Shown here piece by piece: positions 1-5,517 of a stretch of DNA of 5,517 bases (within the stretch, counting starts at the first letter, position 1; every line of letters begins with the position of its first letter). The notes beneath the pieces were generated by a model that searched no databases, was not told the origin of the DNA, and saw nothing but the letters and a program-made list of their open reading frames with translations. A program made the position numbers and the translations under genes. Source of the DNA: an uncultured Alphaproteobacteria bacterium (GTDB taxonomy: Bacteria; Pseudomonadota; Alphaproteobacteria; Caulobacterales; Parvularculaceae); the NCBI GenBank assembly GCA_937895955.1, contig CALAZI010000081.1, positions 1 to 5,517 of the forward strand. Reading direction: 5' to 3'.

Positions 1-524
1 GCTTCGCGCTCGACGATCTTCATGCCCTTGCCGCCGCCGCCCGCCGTCGCCTTCAAAAGGACCGGATAACCAATCCGCGCGCATTCGCGTTTGAATGTCT
101 CAAAGCTCTGGTCTGCGCCCTGATAGCCGGGCGTTGTCGGCACGCCCGCCTTTTCCATCAGGTCTTTCGCGGCGGATTTCGATCCCATGGCGCGAATTGT
201 CTTCGCTGTCGGGCCGATAAAGACGACGCCCGCCGCATCGAGCGCATCGGCGAATTTCTCATTCTCGGACAAAAAGCCATAGCCTGGGTGAACGGCCTCG
301 GCGCCGGTTTTTTTCGCCGCCTCGATGATCTTCTCTATCTTCAGATAGCTTTCGGCGGGCGCGGCAGCGCCGATATGAACGGCTTCATCGCAGGCTTTCA
401 CATGCGGCGCATTTGCGTCGGCGTCTGAATAGACGGCGACGGTTTCTATCCCGAGGCGCCGCGCGGTTCTTGCAACCCGGACGGCGATTTCGCCGCGATT
501 GGCGATGAGGATCTTCTTGAACAT
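1..524 (-). CDS. liuD: 3-methylcrotonyl-CoA carboxylase, biotin carboxylase (alpha) subunit, N-terminal part
   Basis: The ATP-dependent biotin carboxylase subunit carboxylates biotin with bicarbonate. Together with the LiuB subunit it converts 3-methylcrotonyl-CoA to 3-methylglutaconyl-CoA in the cytoplasm. Only the first 174 codons are present; the gene runs off the left edge, so the rest of the ATP-grasp domain and the biotinyl-lysine domain cannot be seen. Visible are the biotin carboxylase N-terminal domain opening MFKKILIANRGEIAVRV (residues 1-17), the HPGYGFLSEN motif (79-88), and the start of the ATP-grasp domain with Lys117 and Lys158 before a glycine-rich loop, AGGGGKGMK (161-169). 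The ATG at 524 lies 5 bp after the acetyltransferase stop, with a weak GGAT ribosome site inside that stop region. The N-terminus alone does not separate methylcrotonyl-, propionyl- and acetyl-CoA carboxylases; the assignment rests on the neighbouring liuB, liuC and ivd. Also called mccA. Confidence 0.93.
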   Translation of the reverse strand, partial: MFKKILIANRGEIAVRVARTARRLGIETVAVYSDADANAPHVKACDEAVHIGAAAPAESYLKIEKIIEAAKKTGAEAVHPGYGFLSENEKFADALDAAGVVFIGPTAKTIRAMGSKSAAKDLMEKAGVPTTPGYQGADQSFETFKRECARIGYPVLLKATAGGGGKGMKIVERE

Positions 525-529
525 GGCTT

Positions 530-1033
530 TTATCCGTAAAAGGCGTCGTGATAGCGGATCGTTCGTTGCGGCGTTGCGGTCAGCGCCGCGAAGTCGATGA
601 GCTGGAAGGCGTCGCCTGCGTCCATCGCGTCCCAGCGCATATTCTTGCGCGACGCCGGCTCGAAGCCGAAGCGGGAATAATAGGAAGGCTCGCCGAGAAC
701 GACGAGAAGGCTCGCGCCGCGCGTGCGGCAATAATCGATGCCGGTTTCGATCATCGCCGAACCGACGCCCCTGTTCTGATGCGCTGGCGCGACGGATACC
801 GGCGCCATGCCGAGCAAACCGCCCTTGAGCGCCGGGTCCGCCGTCACCGGCGAGAAAGCGCAATGGCCGACGAGCTCGCCGTCCGCTTCCGCGACGAGGT
901 CAAGCGAGATCGCATCGGCTTCCCATAGTTTTTCAACAATCGCCGCTTCATCCGCCTGCGCGAACGCCGCCTCGACGATCTTCAGGATCGCCGGCCGGTC
1001 CTCTTCCTGCGCTTCGCGAATGATGAGCGCCAT
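530..1033 (-). CDS. GNAT-family N-acetyltransferase (YhbS/COG3153-like)
   Basis: This predicted acetyl-CoA-dependent N-acetyltransferase has 167 residues, normal for a single-domain GNAT. Seen: an N-terminal IREAQEEDRPAI strand-helix; a beta-strand pair around LVAEADGELVGHCAFSPV; the acetyl-CoA-binding motif A with LGMAPVSVAP followed by the pyrophosphate loop QNRGVGSA (about residues 86-93); and VVLGEPSYYSRFGFEPA (about 111-127), a hallmark of the YhbS/COG3153 group. The substrate is unknown. The ATG at 1033 overlaps the liuC stop by one base (TGATG), with AGGAAGG 7 nt upstream. A GTG three bases earlier (1036) is possible but its spacing is worse. The gene is co-directional with and enclosed by liuC and liuD, so it is almost certainly co-transcribed, yet it has no known step in leucine breakdown. 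A role in acylation control of the pathway or in detoxification would be speculation. Confidence 0.9.
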   Translation of the reverse strand: MALIIREAQEEDRPAILKIVEAAFAQADEAAIVEKLWEADAISLDLVAEADGELVGHCAFSPVTADPALKGGLLGMAPVSVAPAHQNRGVGSAMIETGIDYCRTRGASLLVVLGEPSYYSRFGFEPASRKNMRWDAMDAGDAFQLIDFAALTATPQRTIRYHDAFYG

Positions 1034-1833
1034 CACTCCGCCTTCCTGATCCAGTTCGCTTTGCGCTTTTCAAGGAACGCCGCGACGCCTTCCTTGCCTT
1101 CGGGCGTTGAGCGGACGCGCGCGATGATGCCGGCGGTTTCTTCCATCACAGCGTCGTCGATCGGCCTTCCGGCGACGATGCGGATGAGCGCCTTCGCTTC
1201 CTTCTGCGCGGCGGGCCCGCATGCGAGAAGGTTTTTGACGACGCCGTCTAGCGTCTCCTCCATCTGGGCCCTGAGGCAAACCATATGCGCGAGGCCGATC
1301 TCTTTCGCCTTCGTCGCGTCGAAGCGCTCGCCGGTCAGGAAGAAGCGCCGCGCCTGGCGCGCGCCGATCGCGTGCAGGACGAACGGCGAAATAACCGCCG
1401 GAATGATGCCGAGCCTCACTTCCGACAGCGCGAAGAAGGCGTCGTCCGACGCGATGACGATGTCGCAGGCGGCGGCGAGGCCCGTTCCGCCGCCCATACA
1501 CGGGCCCTGAACAAGCGCGATGACCGGCTTTTCGCATGTGTAGATCGCATTCAACATGCCGGCGAGGCGGCGCGCGTCGCCGAGATTTTCTTCCGCCGAG
1601 AATTCCGAGGCGCGCTTCATCCATGAAAGATCGGCGCCGGCTGAAAAAGCGTCGCCCGCGCCGGCGAGAACAACGATTCGCACAGCGTCGTCATTCGACA
1701 GCGTCTTCATCGCATCGCCGATTTCGGCGATCAGCTTTTCGTTGAAGGCGTTCTTCACCTCCGGACGATTGAGCGTCACGCGCGCGACGCCGCGATTGTC
1801 GGTTTCAACAGTGAGGTGCTGGTAGGTCATCAT
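1033..1833 (-). CDS. liuC: Methylglutaconyl-CoA hydratase (LiuC-type enoyl-CoA hydratase/isomerase)
   Basis: This crotonase-fold enzyme is predicted to hydrate 3-methylglutaconyl-CoA to HMG-CoA, the step after methylcrotonyl-CoA carboxylase. Its 266 residues are typical of the family. Seen: LNRPEVKNAF (21-30); the CoA-binding/oxyanion segment AFSAGADLSWM (62-72); the second oxyanion region around GPCMGGGTGLAAACDI (110-125); and SEVRLGIIPAVISPFV (137-152) with the catalytic Glu138. The position of the first catalytic glutamate of classical hydratases (rat Glu144) is Gly118 here, which from memory also holds in bacterial LiuC proteins. The context between liuB and liuD supports the LiuC assignment over a general beta-oxidation hydratase. 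Two adjacent ATG codons (1833, 1830) follow AAGGAAG; the second is slightly better spaced, so the first Met may be dispensable. The gene starts 7 bp after liuB and its stop overlaps the acetyltransferase start. Confidence 0.93.
   Translation of the reverse strand: MMTYQHLTVETDNRGVARVTLNRPEVKNAFNEKLIAEIGDAMKTLSNDDAVRIVVLAGAGDAFSAGADLSWMKRASEFSAEENLGDARRLAGMLNAIYTCEKPVIALVQGPCMGGGTGLAAACDIVIASDDAFFALSEVRLGIIPAVISPFVLHAIGARQARRFFLTGERFDATKAKEIGLAHMVCLRAQMEETLDGVVKNLLACGPAAQKEAKALIRIVAGRPIDDAVMEETAGIIARVRSTPEGKEGVAAFLEKRKANWIRKAE
1041..1047 (-). promoter_or_regulatory. Ribosome binding site of the GNAT gene
   Basis: The minus strand reads AGGAAGG within the last codons of liuC, 7 nt before the ATG at 1033 and 4 nt before the GTG at 1036. 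The spacing favours the ATG as start. Confidence 0.55.
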
Positions 1834-1835
1834 AT

Positions 1836-1842
1836 CTTCCTT
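1836..1842 (-). promoter_or_regulatory. Ribosome binding site of liuC
   Basis: The minus strand reads AAGGAAG, overlapping the TAA stop of liuB. Measured from its AAGGA core, it lies 4 nt from the first ATG (1833) and 7 nt from the second (1830). The overlap with the upstream stop suggests that ribosomes finishing liuB help initiate liuC. Confidence 0.6.
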
Positions 1843-3445
1843 ACATCCTGAAGACGCCGAACTTCGTCGCTTCGACGGGCGCGTTCAAGCTCGCTGAAAT
1901 GCAAAGCCCCAGAACGTCTCGCGTTTGCGCCGGATCGATAATGCCGTCATCCCAGCCGCGCGCCGAGGAATAATAGGGGGAGCCTTGCGCGTCGTAGTCG
2001 GCGCGGATCTTGTTCTTGAAGGCCTCCTCGTCCGCGGCGCTCCATTCCTCGCCCTTGCGCAGTCCCTCGCGGCGGACGGTCGCAAGAACGCTCGCCGCCT
2101 GTTCGCCGCCCATGACGGAAATGCGCGCGTTCGGCCACATGAAGAGAAAGCGCGGCCCATAGGCGCGCCCGCACATGCCGTAATTGCCGGCGCCGTAGGA
2201 GCCGCCGACGACGATCGTGAATTTGGGGACGCGCGCGGTCGCGACGGCGGTGACGAGCTTTGCGCCGTCTTTTGCGATGCCGCCCGCTTCCGCCGATTTG
2301 CCGACCATGAAGCCTGTGATGTTTTGCAAAAAGACGAGCGGAATTTTTCGCTGGCAGCAAAGCTCGATGAAATGCGCGCCCTTCATGGCGCTTTCCGAAA
2401 AGAGAATGCCGTTATTGGCGAGAATGCCCACGGGAAAGCCGTGAATATGCGCAAAGCCGGTGACGAGCGTCGATCCGTAAAGCGGTTTGAATTCGTCGAA
2501 GATGGAGCCGTCGACAATGCGGGCGATGATTTCCCGCGCGTCATAGGGTTTTCTGATGTCGCGCTCGACGATTCCGTAAATTTCCTTCGGGTCGTAATGC
2601 GGCGGGGCGGGATCCGCGACGACGAGGCTGCCCTCTTTCACCCAATTCAGCCGCGAAACGATCTGCCGCGCCAACCCGAGCGCGTGATCGTCATCCTCGG
2701 CGAGATGGTCAGCAACCCCGCTCTCGCGCGTATGGACGTCGCCGCCGCCCAATTCTTCCGCCGTGACGATCTCGCCGGTCGCGGCTTTAACGAGCGGCGG
2801 ACCGCCGAGAAAAATCGTTCCCTGCTTGCGGACGATGATCGCCTCATCCGACATCGCCGGCACATAGGCGCCGCCCGCGGTGCAGGAGCCGTGAACGACG
2901 GCGATCTGCGGAATGCCGGCGGCGGACATGTTGGCCTGATTGAAAAAGATGCGGCCGAAATCGTCCTTATCCGGGAAAACCTCGTCCTGCATCGGGAGGA
3001 ACGCGCCGCCCGATTCGACGAGATAGAGGCAGGGCAGGCGATTTTCCGCGGCGATCTCCTGCGCGCGCAAATGCTTCTTCACCGTCATCGGATGATAGGT
3101 GCCGCCCTTAACGGTCGGATCATTGGCGACGATCATGCACTCGACGCCTGATATGCGGGCGATGCCGGTGACGACGCCGGCGCCGTTGACGTCGCCCGAA
3201 TACATCTCCCAGGCGGCGAAGCCGCCAAGCTCAAGAAAAGGCGCGCCGGGATCGACGAGGCGTTCAATGCGCTCGCGCGCCAGAAGCTTGCCGCGCGCCT
3301 TGTGCCGCTCGGCGTAGCGCGCGCCGCCGCCTTCGGCGACCTTGGCCGTATTAACCTTTAACGCCTCAACCAGCGTCTCCATCGCTTCCCGGTTGGCCGC
3401 GAAGGCGTCTGACTGGGTGTCGATCTCAGATTGGATGCGCGGCAT
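1841..3445 (-). CDS. liuB: 3-methylcrotonyl-CoA carboxylase, carboxyltransferase (beta) subunit
   Basis: This biotin-independent subunit transfers the carboxyl group from carboxybiotin to 3-methylcrotonyl-CoA. It has 534 residues, the usual length for MccB. Seen: an N-terminal helix beginning MPRIQSEIDTQSDAF; the first crotonase-like (N-CT) domain with GFAAWEMYSGDVNGAGVVTG (75-94) and the oxyanion-type loop HGSCTAGGAYVPAMSD (185-200); and the second (C-CT) domain with NNGILFSESAMKGAHFIELC (344-363), FLQNITGFMVG (372-382), GGSYGAGNYGMCGRAYGPRF (414-433) and MWPNARISVMGGEQAASVLA (436-455). The frame stays open upstream to 3676, but those extra residues do not resemble the family. The ATG at 3445 is preceded by AAGGGAGA and begins with the usual MccB N-terminus. 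A second in-frame ATG pair at 3517/3514 with GGAG upstream would add 24 Arg/Gly-rich residues and is less likely. First gene of the leftward operon. Also called mccB. Confidence 0.96.
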   Translation of the reverse strand: MPRIQSEIDTQSDAFAANREAMETLVEALKVNTAKVAEGGGARYAERHKARGKLLARERIERLVDPGAPFLELGGFAAWEMYSGDVNGAGVVTGIARISGVECMIVANDPTVKGGTYHPMTVKKHLRAQEIAAENRLPCLYLVESGGAFLPMQDEVFPDKDDFGRIFFNQANMSAAGIPQIAVVHGSCTAGGAYVPAMSDEAIIVRKQGTIFLGGPPLVKAATGEIVTAEELGGGDVHTRESGVADHLAEDDDHALGLARQIVSRLNWVKEGSLVVADPAPPHYDPKEIYGIVERDIRKPYDAREIIARIVDGSIFDEFKPLYGSTLVTGFAHIHGFPVGILANNGILFSESAMKGAHFIELCCQRKIPLVFLQNITGFMVGKSAEAGGIAKDGAKLVTAVATARVPKFTIVVGGSYGAGNYGMCGRAYGPRFLFMWPNARISVMGGEQAASVLATVRREGLRKGEEWSAADEEAFKNKIRADYDAQGSPYYSSARGWDDGIIDPAQTRDVLGLCISASLNAPVEATKFGVFRM

Positions 3446-3449
3446 TCGC

Positions 3450-3457
3450 TCTCCCTT
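3450..3457 (-). promoter_or_regulatory. Ribosome binding site of liuB
   Basis: The minus strand reads AAGGGAGA, ending 4 nt before the ATG at 3445. It decides the start of liuB against the longer open frame that runs up to 3676. Confidence 0.7.
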
Positions 3458-3529
3458 TTCCTCTCCCGCTCCGGCAAGGCGCGGCCGGGTGCGGCTGAAC
3501 GGGCCGCCCCTCATCATCCGCTCCGTCGC

Positions 3530-3577
3530 GCCGCCGGTCCCCGATCCGGTCGCCCGGGGACAGCTCTCCCTGGCGGC
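3530..3577 (-). other. Two-tier GC-rich inverted repeat in the liuB leader
   Basis: The inner arms GTCCCCG and CGGGGAC (3537-3543 and 3555-3561) pair perfectly over 7 bp with an 11-nt loop. Outside them, GCCGCC and GGCGGC (3530-3535 and 3572-3577) pair over 6 bp, leaving a 10-nt one-sided bulge. No T-run follows on either strand, so it is not an intrinsic terminator. In this GC-rich DNA it may have no function. Confidence 0.35.
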
Positions 3578-3612
3578 TGATAAAACCTTTGGCGCGAACC
3601 TAAATAATCCGG

Positions 3613-3623
3613 TTGTCGGACAA
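3613..3623. promoter_or_regulatory. Candidate operator for the GntR/FadR-type regulator (TTGTCGGACAA)
   Basis: A perfect inverted repeat (TTGTC, one central base, GACAA) lies between the divergent genes. It fits the operator pattern TNGTNNNACNA described for the FadR subfamily of GntR regulators, and a regulator of that subfamily is encoded one gene away. It overlaps a possible -35 box for ivd and abuts the possible -10 box for liuB, so one bound dimer could control both units. Sequence and pattern match are seen; binding is inferred. Confidence 0.55.
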
Positions 3624-3640
3624 TAGCAATATATGATAAC
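3613..3640 (+). promoter_or_regulatory. Possible sigma-70-type promoter of ivd-gntR
   Basis: TTGTCG (3613-3618) and GATAAC (3635-3640) are separated by 16 bp. A better -10 look-alike, TATGAT at 3632-3637, would leave only 13 bp. This is the AT-richest part of the intergenic region and would place the transcript start about 40 nt before ivd. The matches to consensus are modest. Confidence 0.35.
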
Positions 3641-3651
3641 GATACTGCCAA
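3623..3651 (-). promoter_or_regulatory. Possible sigma-70-type promoter of the liuB operon
   Basis: On the minus strand, TTGGCA (3651-3646) and TGCTAT (3628-3623) are separated by 17 bp. The -35 box is good and the -10 box is weak. It would overlap the ivd promoter and give liuB a leader of roughly 170 nt. Confidence 0.3.
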
Positions 3652-3674
3652 CCCGTAAAAAAAGCCCGTCCGGC

Positions 3675-3681
3675 AAGGAGG
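3675..3681 (+). promoter_or_regulatory. Ribosome binding site of ivd
   Basis: AAGGAGG, essentially the ideal Shine-Dalgarno sequence, ends 9 nt before the ATG at 3691 and supports that start. Confidence 0.8.
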
Positions 3682-3690
3682 AGAGCTTCC

Positions 3691-4860
3691 ATGGCCCGCA
3701 ATATTCCGCACCTCAATTTCGGCCTGCCCGAGGAGATCGAGGAAATGCGCGAGATGATCGCGCGCTGGGTCGACGATCGTTTGGAACCCCGCGCAGCGGC
3801 GATCGACGCTGAGAACGAGTTCCCGCGCGACCTCTGGCCGGAGCTCGGGGAACTCGGCCTGCTCGGCATTACGGCGGATGAGGAATTCGGCGGAACGGGG
3901 CTCGGCTATCTCGCCCATGTCGTCGCGATGGAGGAAATTTCGCGCGGGAGCGGCTCGGTCGGCCTTTCCTACGGCGCGCATTCCAATCTCTGCGTTAACC
4001 AGATCAACCTGAACGCCTCGAAGGAACAGAAGGCGCGCTATCTGCCGAAACTCATTTCCGGCGAGCATCTCGGCGCCCTCGCCATGTCCGAACCGGGCGC
4101 CGGTTCCGACGTCGTCTCGATGAAGCTCAAGGCCGAGAAGAAGGGCGATCGTTACATTTTGAACGGGAACAAGATGTGGATCACCAACGGGCCGACCGCG
4201 GACGTCGTCGTCGTCTACGCCAAGACGGCGCCCGACAAGGGCTCGCGCGGCATATCGGCGTTTCTGGTCGAAAAAGGTTTTAAGGGTTTTTCAACCGCGC
4301 AAAAACTCGACAAGCTCGGCATGCGCGGTTCGGACACGGGCGAGCTCGTCTTCGAGGATTGCGAAGTCCCGGAAGAAAACCTGATCGGCTCGGAAGGGGA
4401 CGGCGTCAGGATCCTGATGAGCGGGCTCGATTACGAGCGGACCGTTCTGTCGGGCGGCTGCATCGGCCTGATGCAGGCGGCGATGGATGTCGTCATGCCC
4501 TATATTCACGACCGCAAGCAGTTCGGCAAATCGATCGGCGAGTTTCAGCTCGTGCAAGGCAAGGTCGCCGACATGTATACGACGATGAACGCTTCGAAAG
4601 CCTATGTTTATACGGTCGCCAGGGCTTGCGACCGCAAGGAGACGACCCGCCAGGACGCGGCGGGCTGCATTCTTTACGCCGCGGAAAAGGCGACGCAGGT
4701 TGCGCTAGACGCCATCCAGTTGCTCGGCGGCAACGGCTATATCAACGAATATCCGACCGGGCGCATCCTGCGCGACGCCAAGCTCTATGAGATCGGCGCC
4801 GGCACGTCGGAAATCCGCCGCATGCTGATCGGCCGTCAGCTTTTCGAAGCGAGCGCCTAA
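3691..4860 (+). CDS. liuA: Isovaleryl-CoA dehydrogenase
   Basis: This FAD-dependent acyl-CoA dehydrogenase oxidises isovaleryl-CoA to 3-methylcrotonyl-CoA, passing electrons to electron-transfer flavoprotein. Its 389 residues are normal for a bacterial IVD. Domains in order: N-terminal helical domain (about 10-125) with VGLSYGAHSNLCVNQ (90-104); middle beta domain with ALAMSEPGAGSDV (129-141) and GNKMWITNGP (159-168), contributing FAD and substrate binding; C-terminal helical domain with QFGKSIGEFQLVQGK (277-291) and QLLGGNGYINEYPTGRILRD (343-362). The catalytic base is placed as in isovaleryl-CoA dehydrogenases, Glu249 in LDYERTVLSGG. The site that carries Glu in medium-chain enzymes (YEGT) reads IGAGT here, with Ala370. 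Both features point to IVD rather than a general acyl-CoA dehydrogenase. It is divergent from liuB and followed without spacer by the GntR gene. Also called ivd. Confidence 0.97.
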   Translation: MARNIPHLNFGLPEEIEEMREMIARWVDDRLEPRAAAIDAENEFPRDLWPELGELGLLGITADEEFGGTGLGYLAHVVAMEEISRGSGSVGLSYGAHSNLCVNQINLNASKEQKARYLPKLISGEHLGALAMSEPGAGSDVVSMKLKAEKKGDRYILNGNKMWITNGPTADVVVVYAKTAPDKGSRGISAFLVEKGFKGFSTAQKLDKLGMRGSDTGELVFEDCEVPEENLIGSEGDGVRILMSGLDYERTVLSGGCIGLMQAAMDVVMPYIHDRKQFGKSIGEFQLVQGKVADMYTTMNASKAYVYTVARACDRKETTRQDAAGCILYAAEKATQVALDAIQLLGGNGYINEYPTGRILRDAKLYEIGAGTSEIRRMLIGRQLFEASA

Positions 4861-5517
4861 ATGGACGGCAGCTTTGAACCGATCGAGCGCGCGCCGGCCT
4901 ATATGAAGGTCTTTCGCGCGATTGAGGAGAAAATCACCTCGGGCGCGTTGAAAGACGGCGCGCATCTGCCGACCGAGGCGGAGTTATGCGGGCAATTCGG
5001 CGTTACGCGCTCAACCGTGCGCGAGGGGCTGCGCCTGCTTGAACAGACGGGGCTTATCGCGCGGGGGCCGGCCAAGAAGTTTTTCATCAAACGCCCTGCG
5101 GCGTCTGATATCGCCGCGGCGACGTCGAAAAGCTTTGCGCTCGGCGGCGTCACCTTTTCGGAAGTCTGGGACGCGCTTGCGACATTGTATCCTGAGGCCG
5201 CGCGGCTCGCCGCCAGGCGCCTTTCTGACGAGAATGTCGCCGAGCTTAAAAAGGTCAGCGAAAGGCTGAAAGCGGCGCGCGATTCCAATCATGAAGCGAC
5301 CGTCAGCGCGGCGGTCGAATTCTTTCAGTCGATCTCAACAGGACTTGAAAACCGCGTCATGGCCGCGATGCTGCAATCCCTCAACCTGATGATCGGCGAA
5401 AGCCTTCGTCAGGTCATCGCCCGCGCGCCCAAGGCGAAGGACCGCATCCTCAACGCGCAAAGGCTGCTCATCGAGGCGTTCGAGGCGCGCGACGCCGATC
5501 TCGCCGCCAACTGGATG
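4861..5517 (+). CDS. GntR-family transcriptional regulator, FadR/FCD type, C-terminus cut by window edge
   Basis: This predicted DNA-binding regulator has 219 codons in the window and no stop before the edge. Residues 13-78 form a GntR winged helix-turn-helix: LPTEAELCGQFGVTRSTVRE (36-55), LRLLEQTGLI (57-66) and a wing at GPAKKFFIKRP (69-79). Arg50 and Arg54 align with the DNA-contacting Arg45 and Arg49 of E. coli FadR (VTRTTLRE). Residues from about 97 on look like the all-helical FCD ligand domain, with PEAARLAARRLSDENVAEL resembling its first conserved block. The usual metal-binding Asp and His residues are absent; only His144 occurs after residue 80. The ATG directly follows the ivd stop (TAAATG) and the ribosome site is weak, suggesting coupling. 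A later in-frame ATG at 4903 would truncate the first helix. The inferred role is local, self-controlling regulator of the liu genes; activator or repressor cannot be told. Confidence 0.9.
   Translation, partial: MDGSFEPIERAPAYMKVFRAIEEKITSGALKDGAHLPTEAELCGQFGVTRSTVREGLRLLEQTGLIARGPAKKFFIKRPAASDIAAATSKSFALGGVTFSEVWDALATLYPEAARLAARRLSDENVAELKKVSERLKAARDSNHEATVSAAVEFFQSISTGLENRVMAAMLQSLNLMIGESLRQVIARAPKAKDRILNAQRLLIEAFEARDADLAANWM

Larger units (their letters stand above)
3446..3690. other. Divergent intergenic region between liuB and ivd
   Basis: These 245 bp separate the two divergent units. The ivd-proximal part (about 3578-3665) is AT-richer and holds the inverted repeat and promoter-like boxes. 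The liuB-proximal part (about 3446-3577) is GC-rich, would be the liuB leader, and can form a strong hairpin. No separate small gene is convincing here. I see no intrinsic terminator, RNA gene or known riboswitch. Confidence 0.85.

Noticed and set aside
548..928. Long open frames opposite to the known genes, for example 548-928 and 1925-3151 on the plus strand and 3514-4068 on the minus strand
   Set aside because: They lie antisense to well-recognised enzymes, arise from the GC-rich codon pattern, and encode Arg/Ala-rich proteins with no recognisable domain.
3655..3674. T-run next to a GC-rich stretch on the minus strand, resembling a terminator
   Set aside because: The stretch before the T-run pairs over only about 3 bp, and the position between two divergent promoters has no upstream gene to terminate on that strand.
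3446..3676. 77-residue in-frame N-terminal extension of liuB, which could suggest a longer protein or a targeting peptide
   Set aside because: The family N-terminus (MPRIQSEID) begins at 3445 with its own ribosome site, and the extension crosses the promoter-like region. It is an open frame by chance.
3469..3678. Direct repeat TCCGGCAAGG near both ends of the intergenic region (about 3470-3479 and 3669-3678)
   Set aside because: Ten bases, 200 bp apart, one copy merging into the ivd ribosome site. No symmetry or spacing suggests a protein site or a duplication.
1..5517. A hidden mobile element, CRISPR array, toxin-antitoxin pair or defence system
   Set aside because: All but the 245-bp intergenic region and a few junction bases is occupied by recognised metabolic or regulatory genes. 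No transposase, terminal repeats or spaced repeats are seen.

Overview
The window is a leucine/isovalerate catabolism (liu) locus. It carries the segment of the pathway from isovaleryl-CoA towards HMG-CoA, arranged as two divergent transcription units around a 245-bp intergenic region. High G+C content, GC-rich third codon positions, tightly packed genes and the style of the proteins suggest a proteobacterium, most likely an alphaproteobacterium. That placement is inference from the sequence alone.

Leftward (minus-strand) unit, in transcription order: the carboxyltransferase subunit of 3-methylcrotonyl-CoA carboxylase (3445-1841, liuB/mccB); a LiuC-type methylglutaconyl-CoA (enoyl-CoA) hydratase (1833-1033); a small GNAT acetyltransferase (1033-530); and the biotin carboxylase subunit of the carboxylase (524-1, liuD/mccA), which is cut by the left window edge. 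The junctions are 7 bp, a 1-bp stop/start overlap and 5 bp, so this is an operon with likely translational coupling. HMG-CoA lyase, the usual last gene, is not seen and may lie beyond the left edge.

Rightward (plus-strand) unit: isovaleryl-CoA dehydrogenase (3691-4860, liuA/ivd), followed with no spacer by a GntR-family regulator of the FadR/FCD type (4861 to the right edge, C-terminus missing).

How the genes work together: isovaleryl-CoA is oxidised by Ivd to 3-methylcrotonyl-CoA, carboxylated by the LiuB-LiuD complex to 3-methylglutaconyl-CoA, and hydrated by LiuC to HMG-CoA. The GntR protein is the natural candidate local regulator. The intergenic region holds an 11-bp inverted repeat (3613-3623) that fits the published operator pattern of FadR-type GntR proteins and sits among possible divergent promoters. 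The enzymes are textbook. The less ordinary points are the regulator type (described liu regulators are MerR- or TetR-type), its C-terminal domain lacking the usual metal-binding histidines, and the GNAT gene inserted inside the liu operon. I see no mobile element, CRISPR array, tRNA, rRNA or defence-type system.
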